DNA from: DASPTB01 sp035623615 | GTDB taxonomy: Bacteria > Actinomycetota > UBA4738 | Assembly: GCA_035623615.1 (NCBI GenBank) | Contig: DASPTB010000083.1 | Span: 1-12,279, forward strand | Direction of reading: 5' to 3' | DNA length: 12,279 bases | Program-made: the position numbers and the translations under genes | The notes under the pieces: model-generated | Seen by the model: the letters and a program-made list of their open reading frames with translations, nothing else | What the model was told of the DNA's origin: nothing | The model's database searches: none | In this document: piece by piece, positions 5,636 through 11,307 of the stretch | How the letters are laid out: each line of letters starts with the position of its first letter | How positions within the stretch are numbered: position 1 is the first letter of the stretch

Positions 5636-6282
5636 CGCGCGGAGGTTCCCGCCATCGGCTCGGCCCACAGGCTCGGGTGGCCCGCGGTGACGCCGGCCGC
5701 GCTCAGCGCGTCCTCGGTCCGCGCGTGGCGATGACGTCCTCCGGCGGCGTGGTGCTCGTGGTCGTGCGTCCCTCCCCGATACGCCGTGAGCGCGCCCGGA
5801 AGGAGCGTCGCTGCCGCATGGACGAGGTACGCGATGCAGAAGACGCCGGCGACGAAGGCCACGCTCGTCCATCCGAGCGCGCGAAGCGTTTCGGGCAGCG
5901 AGGCGGGAGCCGTCGCCGCCGACACGAGCGCGACGCCACAGGCGGCCAGGTCGGCGGCGACGTGCGCCCACGTCGCGGGCGCGTCGTCACCGAAGCAGCC
6001 GCACGACCGAACGTTCGGGTTCAGGACGAAGACGCCCGCGGCGGCCGCGAGTGCCGCGAACGTCCCCGCTAGGAGGAGGCACGCGAGCGTTCCCGGCCGG
6101 ACGAGCACGACCAAACCGAGGGCGATCTCGGCTGCGGCGAGCGCTCGGACCAACCAAGGGGAGGAGGGGAAGCGGGCCGCGTGCAGCGCGGTCGCGGCGG
6201 GACGAGGATTCCGGACCTTCATTCCCCCGGACACGACCAGCGCGCCGGCACACGCGAACAAGGGCCCCTCGACGAATGACAA
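5632..6282 (-). CDS. MauE/DoxX-like integral membrane protein
   Basis: The 216-residue protein has about five membrane segments (near 6-24, 45-62, 66-88, 105-123 and 138-160). After the third comes the motif RSCGCFGDD (92-100), the paired-cysteine signature of MauE-type proteins. MauE works with MauD in making the disulfides of the methylamine dehydrogenase light chain. The early PLFACAGALVVSGGMKVRNPRPA is the usual first helix of the family. A His-rich tail (HDHEHH and RHRH, 173-186) follows the last helix and is not part of the core family. Start: TTG at 6282. An in-frame TAA lies 9 bases before it and there is no SD; a promoter-like -10 ends 6 bases upstream, so a leaderless message is possible. 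The stop overlaps the MauA-like start (ATGA). First gene of the redox cluster, 32 bases after the hydrolase. Confidence 0.86.
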   Translation of the reverse strand: MSFVEGPLFACAGALVVSGGMKVRNPRPAATALHAARFPSSPWLVRALAAAEIALGLVVLVRPGTLACLLLAGTFAALAAAAGVFVLNPNVRSCGCFGDDAPATWAHVAADLAACGVALVSAATAPASLPETLRALGWTSVAFVAGVFCIAYLVHAAATLLPGALTAYRGGTHDHEHHAAGGRHRHARTEDALSAAGVTAGHPSLWAEPMAGTSAR

Positions 6283-6288
6283 CGATGT

Positions 6289-6318
6289 AGTTTAGGCCGG
6301 GCCTCTCGGGCCGATCAA
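6289..6318 (-). promoter_or_regulatory. Candidate promoter for the MauE/MauA/MauD-like cluster
   Basis: TTGATC (6318-6313), an 18-base spacer and TAAACT (6294-6289) read towards the cluster. The predicted transcription start falls on or next to the TTG start at 6282. The hydrolase TGA lies inside the -35 element. It could let the redox genes be expressed separately from the upstream ThDP enzyme and hydrolase. Assigned by eye only, with 4 of 6 matches at each box. Confidence 0.35.
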
Positions 6319-7241
6319 CCCGGCCCGGCGAGCCACCCGAGCGCCAGATCGAGGAACCGCCCGGGCGCCTCCATCATCGGAAGGTGCCCGACGCCCGGCA
6401 GGATCACGAGATCCCAGTTGCTGTGTGCTCGGACCGCGCTCCACGCGTTGCGAACCGGGACGAGCGGGTCGGCCGCGCCGTGGACGACCAGCCCAGGCGT
6501 GCGGATCGCGCGCACGAGCGCGCGGTACCGGCGGGGAAAGAGGAACGCGCGGACGATCGAGCGGCTCGCCTCCGCGAACGCCTCGGCGGACTCGCGGCTG
6601 TCCCCGTGCTCGGCCACGGCCTCGATGGTCGCGGCGACCAACCGCGGGTCGACGGAGGCGGGATCCCCGGTGCAGTACTGGAGCGTTCCCCACACGAGCG
6701 ACTCTGCCCCCAGGTGCCGCGCCCGCCGCTGCAGGATCGCGGGTCCGGCGCGGCGCGTCGCTGCCGCCAGGAACCCGATCGCCACCGACGGCGGAACGGT
6801 GAGCACCGCCGCGCCCGGGGGTGGGAACGCCGCGTTTGCGAGCACGAGCGCGCGCACCGACGCGGGCTCGTGGGCCGCCTGCGCGAGTGCCACGACGCCG
6901 CCCATGGAGTTCCCGATCAGGTCGACGGAGCCGAGTCCGAGCGCGCGGATGAACCCCGACAGCAGCCGGCGGCTCGCCCCGATCCCCGCGGCGCGCCCGT
7001 CGCGGGGCGTGCGGCCGAAGCCCGAGAGGTCGAGGGCGAGGACGCGCCCACGGCGAGCGAGCCCGGGCGCGAGGAGCGCCCAGTTGAGGAGCGACCCGCC
7101 CAGTCCGTGCACGAGCACCGACACCGGCCCATCGGCGGGCCCGTCCCACTCGCGGTAGTGCACGGGGCCGTCGACGTCGATCCAGCGGCTCTCGGGCAGG
7201 CCCAGCGATTGCTCTGCGGCGGACGGAGGAAGCGTCTTCAC
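6315..7241 (-). CDS. Alpha/beta hydrolase
   Basis: The 308-residue protein is a complete alpha/beta-hydrolase-fold enzyme. The oxyanion segment is HGLGGS (45-50). The nucleophile elbow is GNSMGG with Ser112. The acid is probably Asp258 in VVHGAADPLVP and the base His286 in LPGVGHLPMMEAP, a complete triad. A cap region runs from about 138 to 240. The family includes esterases, C-C bond hydrolases and haloperoxidase-like members, and the sequence does not separate them. There is no signal peptide, so it is likely cytoplasmic. The GTG at 7241 overlaps the stop of the ThDP enzyme (GTGA), so the two are co-translated and may act in one pathway, with the lyase or synthase product as a possible substrate. 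The gene ends 32 bases before the MauE-like start. Confidence 0.88.
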   Translation of the reverse strand: MKTLPPSAAEQSLGLPESRWIDVDGPVHYREWDGPADGPVSVLVHGLGGSLLNWALLAPGLARRGRVLALDLSGFGRTPRDGRAAGIGASRRLLSGFIRALGLGSVDLIGNSMGGVVALAQAAHEPASVRALVLANAAFPPPGAAVLTVPPSVAIGFLAAATRRAGPAILQRRARHLGAESLVWGTLQYCTGDPASVDPRLVAATIEAVAEHGDSRESAEAFAEASRSIVRAFLFPRRYRALVRAIRTPGLVVHGAADPLVPVRNAWSAVRAHSNWDLVILPGVGHLPMMEAPGRFLDLALGWLAGPG

Positions 7242-8929
7242 ATCACGCCCAGGCCGCCGAGGTTCCTCATCAGGTCGCTCATGACGTCCGGATCGGTGAC
7301 GGCATCGACGAGCGCCGGCACGCCTTCTTCGGCCGCCTTCAGCGCGCGCTCGAGGGCGGGGCGGACCTCCGAGTGCTCGGTGATGCGCTCGCCATGGCCA
7401 CCCACCGCCTGCGCGAGCAGGTCGTATCGCATCGACGAGAGCTCGGCGCCCTGGTCGCCCTCTTCTCCGTAGAACATCCGCTGCTCGTGCCGCACGTCTC
7501 CCCAGCCGCCGTTGTTGACGACGACGACCACCAGTCCGGCGCGATGTCGCGCCGCGGTGTCGAGCTCGATGGCCGACAGTCCGAACGCGCCCTCGCCGGT
7601 GAACACGAACACGGGCTCGCCCGGCCGCGCGCTCCTCACGCCGATGCCGAACGGCAGCCCGATGCCGAGCGTTCCCAGGGCCGATCCGATGAACAGGTTC
7701 GAGCCCGGCCGTCGCGCGGTCGACATCGCGATTCCCCAGACGACGCTGTCGCCGCCGTCGGAGACGAACGTCGATGCTTGCTGCTCGCGAGCGAGCGCGG
7801 CGGTCTCGCGAGCGAGCCACCCCGGGTGGATGCCGCGCGCCGGGCGGTCGCACTCGCGCTCCCAGCTTTCGCGGCTCGCGGCCGCGGCCTCGCGAGCCCG
7901 TTTCCGCCACGCATCGAAGGCGCCGGGCGACCCGGTCCACGCGTCGGTCAGGGCGTCGAGCGTCGCGGCGACGTCGCCGGCGAGCGACACCTCCGGGCGA
8001 CGCAGACCGCCGAGGTGCTCGGGCCGGACGTCCACCTGGACCACCTTCTGGTCGGGGGCGAACAGCGGAAGCCCGCCGTACACGACATTCGCGTTGAAAC
8101 GCGAGCCGAGCACCAATGAGACGTCGGCCGACGCCAGGGCGATCCCGCCGTGCACGAGGCTGCCCAGGCAGTGCGAGTGCTCGTCGTCCAGCAGGCCACG
8201 CCCCGCGCTCGTCGTCGTGACAGGGATGCCGGTCCGCTCCGCGAAGGCGCGGAGTGCGTCGCCCGCTCCCGAGAAGAAGGCGCCGGAGCCGGCCAGCACG
8301 ACGGGGCGCTCGGCAGTGGCGAGCAGGGTGACCGCACGGTCGACGTCGCCGCCGACCGGGACGGAACGCGCGGGCGCCGCGTCGTGGCCCGTCGGCCAGG
8401 CCGCGGAAACCGGTTCCTCGCTGCGCGCCAATACGTCCTGCGCTATCTCGAGGTACGCGACGCCTGGTGCTCCCGCGCGGGCCTGGTGCACGGCTTCCAC
8501 GACGTACTCGGGGATTCGTGCGGTGCGCACGCATTCGGCCCGCCATTTGGTGATCGGGGCGACGGCCGCGAGCTGGTCGAGATCCTGCACCGCTCCTCGC
8601 CCCCGCTGATCGAGCGCCGTGCGACCGGCAACGACAAGCAGGGGAACGCCCGCCGCGTTCGCCTCGGCGATCCCGGCGAGCGCGTTCGCGAGCCCGGGCC
8701 CCGCCGTCACGGCCGCCGCGCCCACGCGACCCGTGGCGAGCGCGGCGCCCTCGGCCATGAAGACCGCGTTCTCCTCGTGCCGCGTGGTGACGAGGTTCAG
8801 GTCGCACTGCCGCGCGCCCTCGAACAGAGGAAGGACGTGCCCTCCGGGGAGCGCGAAGAGCGTTTCGACGCCGGCCGCGACGAGAGCGCGCGCGGCGAGG
8901 ACGCCGCCGTGGGGAGCGGGCGAGGCCAT
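7238..8929 (-). CDS. Thiamine diphosphate-dependent enzyme, acetolactate synthase large subunit/2-hydroxyacyl-CoA lyase-like
   Basis: The 563-residue protein shows the three-domain ThDP enzyme plan. The N-terminal Pyr domain has FALPGGH (25-31), the catalytic Glu52 in TRHEEN and the GPGLANALAGIAEA loop (77-90). The central domain has VLAGSGA (211-217), and the C-terminal PP domain starts near SDGGDSVVWG (390-399). The cofactor motif reads GEG (445-447) and ends in NNGG (472-475); the family norm is GDG, where Asp binds magnesium. FTGEGAFGLSAIELDTAARH followed by NNGGWG is close to the acyl-CoA lyase and ALS-like branch. A true IlvB role is doubtful because no regulatory subunit gene (ilvN/ilvH) is nearby. 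The ATG at 8929 has no SD but a TATACT box 9 bases upstream. It is divergent from the alcohol dehydrogenase and co-translated with the hydrolase. Confidence 0.88.
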   Translation of the reverse strand: MASPAPHGGVLAARALVAAGVETLFALPGGHVLPLFEGARQCDLNLVTTRHEENAVFMAEGAALATGRVGAAAVTAGPGLANALAGIAEANAAGVPLLVVAGRTALDQRGRGAVQDLDQLAAVAPITKWRAECVRTARIPEYVVEAVHQARAGAPGVAYLEIAQDVLARSEEPVSAAWPTGHDAAPARSVPVGGDVDRAVTLLATAERPVVLAGSGAFFSGAGDALRAFAERTGIPVTTTSAGRGLLDDEHSHCLGSLVHGGIALASADVSLVLGSRFNANVVYGGLPLFAPDQKVVQVDVRPEHLGGLRRPEVSLAGDVAATLDALTDAWTGSPGAFDAWRKRAREAAAASRESWERECDRPARGIHPGWLARETAALAREQQASTFVSDGGDSVVWGIAMSTARRPGSNLFIGSALGTLGIGLPFGIGVRSARPGEPVFVFTGEGAFGLSAIELDTAARHRAGLVVVVVNNGGWGDVRHEQRMFYGEEGDQGAELSSMRYDLLAQAVGGHGERITEHSEVRPALERALKAAEEGVPALVDAVTDPDVMSDLMRNLGGLGVM

Positions 8930-8938
8930 GCGGCGGCG

Positions 8939-8944
8939 AGTATA
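8939..8944 (-). promoter_or_regulatory. -10 element TATACT for the ThDP enzyme gene
   Basis: TATACT (TAnnnT type) ends 10 bases before the ATG at 8929, with no SD between. This is the layout of actinobacterial leaderless genes. No clear -35 is seen; that region would fall within the divergent gene. Confidence 0.45.
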
Positions 8945-8948
8945 GGAT
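8943..8948 (+). promoter_or_regulatory. -10 element TAGGAT for the alcohol dehydrogenase gene
   Basis: TAGGAT ends 10 bases before the ATG at 8958 and overlaps the minus-strand TATACT by two bases. It sits next to the 8-bp palindrome AGGATCCT (8944-8951). A leaderless start is suggested. The AGGA here could instead be a distant, weak SD for the ATG at 8958. Confidence 0.35.
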
Positions 8949-8957
8949 CCTGCGTCG

Positions 8958-9965
8958 ATGACCGCGGGAACCATGCGAGCGGCGTTCTTCGAGCGCGCAG
9001 GCAGGGTCGTCGTTCGCGAGGTGCCCGTCCCTGAACCCGGCGAGGGTGACGTGCGCCTGCGTGTCCGCGCGTGCGGGATCTGCGGCTCCGACGTGTCGTT
9101 GTACAAGACCGGAGCGCTCGCCGGACCGGACACCGTCCTCGGCCACGAGATCGCCGCGCAGGTCGACCTCGATCCGAGCGGCGCGCTCGCGCCGGGCACC
9201 GCGGTGACGGTCTTTCCCGCGCGCGGATGTGGTACCTGCCTCTGGTGCCGGGAGGGACACTGGCGCTACTGCCTCGATCCGCCGCAGGGCGCGTGGGGCG
9301 GCTACGCGGAGTACACGGTATACCCCGCCCGGAACCTGATACGGCTGCCGGGGGGAATGGATCCCCGGCGTGCTGCGCTCGCCGAGCCGCTCGGCGTCGC
9401 GCTGCGTGCCGTCGAGCTGTCCGGCGCCAAGCCGGGCGACCTGGCCTACGTGAGCGGTCTCGGCCCGATCGGGCTCCTTACCGTCACGGGCCTCGCGGCG
9501 GCGGGCTGCCGGATCGTCGGGGGTGACCCCCGGCAGGAGCGGCGCGTCCTCGCCGAGCACCTCGGCGCCGAGACGGTGATCGATAACACGACGGGCGACC
9601 CGGTCGCCGCGACGCTCGCGCTGGATCCCCACGGTCCCCGCCTGGCGTTCGAGTGCGCCGGCGTTCCGGCGTCGCTCGAGCAGGTGCTCGACACGTGCGG
9701 ACCGCAGGGCGTCGTCGGCATCCTCGGGATCCCGATGGCGCCCGTGTTCCTGCTGCGAATGACGCTTCGCGAGCAGCGCGCGTTCGCGATCTCGGGCCCC
9801 TCGATCGACTCGATGCGCGCGGCGGTCGACCTCCTCGCGGAGCGCTCGGGGATCGACGAGGTGATCACGGGGACGGTTTCGCTCGAAGAATTGGACGAGA
9901 CGATGACCGCGCTGGCGGCGGGCTCCGGTGGCATCAAGGTCCTCCTCGACCCCGCGCGACGATGA
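8958..9965 (+). CDS. Zinc-dependent alcohol dehydrogenase, MDR superfamily (sorbitol/threonine dehydrogenase-like)
   Basis: The 335-residue protein is a complete medium-chain zinc dehydrogenase that oxidises an alcohol with NAD(P)+ in the cytoplasm. Catalytic zinc ligands are probably Cys42 (ICGSD), His63-Glu64 (LGHE) and Glu143 (LAEPLGV). Structural zinc ligands are Cys91, 94, 97 and 105 (CGTCLWC...C). The Rossmann motif is GLGPIG (167-172), and Asp190 at the end of the second strand (VGGD) would favour NAD+ over NADP+. The GHE box and the WGGYAEYTV segment (113-121) are typical of the polyol/threonine group. The ATG at 8958 has no good SD; an internal ATG at 8973 (MRAAFFE) also fits the family's usual beginning. 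It is divergent from the ThDP enzyme by 28 bp, so the two may share control. A hairpin follows its stop. Confidence 0.92.
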   Translation: MTAGTMRAAFFERAGRVVVREVPVPEPGEGDVRLRVRACGICGSDVSLYKTGALAGPDTVLGHEIAAQVDLDPSGALAPGTAVTVFPARGCGTCLWCREGHWRYCLDPPQGAWGGYAEYTVYPARNLIRLPGGMDPRRAALAEPLGVALRAVELSGAKPGDLAYVSGLGPIGLLTVTGLAAAGCRIVGGDPRQERRVLAEHLGAETVIDNTTGDPVAATLALDPHGPRLAFECAGVPASLEQVLDTCGPQGVVGILGIPMAPVFLLRMTLREQRAFAISGPSIDSMRAAVDLLAERSGIDEVITGTVSLEELDETMTALAAGSGGIKVLLDPARR

Positions 9966-9970
9966 AGCCG

Positions 9971-10017
9971 CCGGGGCGGGCGCTCCTTCTCCCACGCGAG
10001 GCGAGCGCCCCCCCCGG
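9971..10017 (+). terminator. Strong GC hairpin after the alcohol dehydrogenase
   Basis: The left arm 9971-9985 pairs with 10003-10017 in 14 of 15 positions, with one C/C mismatch and a 17-base loop. It starts 5 bases after the stop codon. There is no T-run, as is common for high-GC actinobacterial terminators. It probably separates the dehydrogenase from the sigma-factor region. Confidence 0.55.
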
Positions 10018-10023
10018 GCCTGA

Positions 10024-10044
10024 CCTGTCGCCGGCGGCAACAGG
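10024..10044 (+). repeat. Small inverted repeat (second hairpin)
   Basis: CCTGT pairs with ACAGG, with an inner GCC/GGC pairing across one mismatch and a 3-base loop. It lies 6 bases after the main hairpin and may be a second terminator element; it has no T-run. Confidence 0.35.
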
Positions 10045-10076
10045 GGCGGATCGGGCCCGCACGCCCCGGGCTGCGC

Positions 10077-10082
10077 TATCCT
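10077..10082 (+). promoter_or_regulatory. Possible -10 element TATCCT
   Basis: TATCCT fits TAnnnT and precedes the three stem-loops by about 10 bases. I see no -35 at the usual distance, so this is a weak call. Confidence 0.25.
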
Positions 10083-10087
10083 GTCGT

Positions 10088-10196
10088 TCCAACCAGGCGG
10101 ACTTCCCTGGGAGGCGGTCCCGGCCGTCCTGACGGCTTTGGAGGGCCCGGAACGCCTCGCGACGCCCGCTCCTGTTCGGCGTCGGCTGGATTCTTT
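10088..10196 (+). ncRNA. Candidate structured RNA or sigma-factor leader (three stem-loops)
   Basis: Three consecutive stems can be drawn. The first is CCAGG/CCTGG (10093-10097 with 10106-10110). The second has an outer arm 10111-10120 pairing with 10149-10158, one mismatch, enclosing the hairpin GCCGT/ACGGC (10123-10136). The third is CGACGCC/GGCGTCG (10160-10166 with 10178-10184), followed by ATTCTTT. The last stem plus the T-rich tail looks like a terminator or attenuator. No tRNA, SRP RNA, tmRNA or known riboswitch signature was found. It could be a small RNA of about 110 nt or the 5' leader of the sigma gene. Confidence 0.3.
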
Positions 10197-10210
10197 GGGC
10201 GGATTGCGGG

Positions 10211-10216
10211 CATAAT
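10211..10216 (+). promoter_or_regulatory. Possible -10 element CATAAT for the sigma-factor gene
   Basis: CATAAT matches the sigma-70 -10 in five of six bases, in the only fairly A/T-rich spot upstream of the sigma gene. The region 17 bases upstream (GGATTC) is not a good -35. Confidence 0.35.
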
Positions 10217-10264
10217 GCCACTGACTGCCGTCCGCGGGCACGAAATACGGCGGGCCGCGGCAGC

Positions 10265-10282
10265 GTTTCCCCTATGGGAAAC
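10265..10282 (+). repeat. Perfect 7-bp inverted repeat before the sigma-factor gene
   Basis: GTTTCCC (10265-10271) and GGGAAAC (10276-10282) are separated by CTAT. The right arm contains the only SD-like GGGAA for an ATG at 10288. It could hide that ribosome site as a hairpin, or be an operator bound as DNA. Confidence 0.5.
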
Positions 10283-10314
10283 AGTTGATGATCAGGTATT
10301 TGAGTCGGAGTGTG

Positions 10315-11280
10315 ATGCAGACAGTGGCAGACCCTGAACCGAAGCCGTCGAGGAAGTCGGAACCGACTCGGGCACTGTCCGAAGCCGACGACGTCCGCCT
10401 CTATCTGGAGGCGGCGGCCCGCGAGCCGCTGCTGACCAAGGAGGAGGAGGTCGAGCTCGCCATGGCGATCGAGCACGGCGAGGAGGCCGAGCAGCGCCTC
10501 GCCGCCGGCCGCCTCCGCTCGGAGAAGAGCATCAAGCAGTCGAAGGACGGCGTCCGCAAGGGCCGCGCCGCCCGCCAGCGGTTCATCCGGGCGAACCTCC
10601 GCCTGGTGGTGTCGATCGCCCGCAAGTACCAGGGGCAGGGCTTGCCCTTCCTCGACCTCGTCCAGGAGGGAAACATCGGCCTGATGCGCGCCGTGGAGCT
10701 GTTCGACTGGCGGCGCGGGTTCAAGTTCTCGACGTACGCGACCTGGTGGATCCGGCAGGCCATCACCCGCGCGATCGCAGACCGGGGCCGGCAGATCCGC
10801 CTGCCCGTGCACGTCCACGACCAGATCCGAAAGATGCGCCGGACGGTGGTCCAGTTCAGCCAGCGGATGGGACGCGATCCGACGCCGGAGGAGCTCTCCA
10901 AGATGCTCGACGTGCCCGCGGAGGAGGTCGACCGCCTGATGGAGGCGGAGCGGCGCGAGCCCGTTTCGCTCCAGGCTCCCGTCGGCGAGGACACCGAGCT
11001 CGGCGACCTGCTCCAGCAGGCCGACGAGCAGAGCCCGCTCGACGCCGTCGAGGACGCGATGCTGCGCGACGAGATCGGTCAGGCCGTCCTCAACGTGCTC
11101 GACGACCGGGAGCGCCGCGTCATCGCGCTCCGTTACGGCCTCGGCAACGGCCACCCGATGAGCCTGCGCGACGTCGGCAAGCAGATGGGCCTGTCGGGCG
11201 AGCGCGTCCGGCTGATCGAGCGTGAGGCGCTGCGCAAGCTCCGCGACTCCGAGATCGTCAACGCCGCGGGCTGGATCTAG
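10315..11280 (+). CDS. RNA polymerase sigma factor, sigma-70 group 1/2 (SigA/RpoD/HrdB-like)
   Basis: The 321-residue protein directs RNA polymerase to promoters. Region 1.2 is near 25-55 (DDVRLYLEAAAREPLLTKEEE). Region 2 is near 90-164, with RANLRLVVSIARKY, the core-binding LPFLDLVQEGNIGLMRAVE and the -10 reading FSTYATWWIRQAI. Region 3 is near 165-245, and region 4 near 255-316, with DVGKQMGLSGERVRLIEREALRKLR as the -35-binding helix-turn-helix. There is no long region 1.1 and the tail is short, so either a compact primary factor or a close group 2 paralogue fits. I chose the ATG at 10315 (GGAG 4 bases upstream). An in-frame ATG at 10288 would add 9 residues, but those codons (AGG, TAT, TTG, AGT) are unlike the rest of the gene. 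Its upstream region has an inverted repeat and possible structured leader. Confidence 0.93.
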   Translation: MQTVADPEPKPSRKSEPTRALSEADDVRLYLEAAAREPLLTKEEEVELAMAIEHGEEAEQRLAAGRLRSEKSIKQSKDGVRKGRAARQRFIRANLRLVVSIARKYQGQGLPFLDLVQEGNIGLMRAVELFDWRRGFKFSTYATWWIRQAITRAIADRGRQIRLPVHVHDQIRKMRRTVVQFSQRMGRDPTPEELSKMLDVPAEEVDRLMEAERREPVSLQAPVGEDTELGDLLQQADEQSPLDAVEDAMLRDEIGQAVLNVLDDRERRVIALRYGLGNGHPMSLRDVGKQMGLSGERVRLIEREALRKLRDSEIVNAAGWI

Positions 11281-11307
11281 CGGCGCCGGCGCCGCGCCCT
11301 TGACGCG

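Noticed and set aside
2255..6282. A genuine methylamine dehydrogenase operon
   Set aside because: No heavy chain, no MauG and no amicyanin-like gene are seen, and the MauA-like protein seems to lack the second cofactor tryptophan. Calling it mau genes for methylamine use would overstate the evidence.
7238..8929. Naming the ThDP enzyme ilvB
   Set aside because: No small-subunit gene follows, and the motif region is closer to acyl-CoA lyase/ALS-like enzymes of unknown substrate.
10088..10196. tRNA, SRP RNA, tmRNA or known riboswitch in the sigma leader
   Set aside because: No cloverleaf, no SRP GGAAGCAG-type loop, and no recognisable riboswitch core; only simple stem-loops are visible.
6315..10241. 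1308-codon minus-strand open frame through the hydrolase, ThDP and dehydrogenase regions
   Set aside because: Only its last 308 codons make a sensible protein (the alpha/beta hydrolase). The rest is antisense to, or out of frame with, clear enzymes.
9934..11154. Minus-strand open frame opposite the sigma-factor gene
   Set aside because: Low-complexity Arg/Leu-rich translation; the plus strand codes for all sigma-70 regions.
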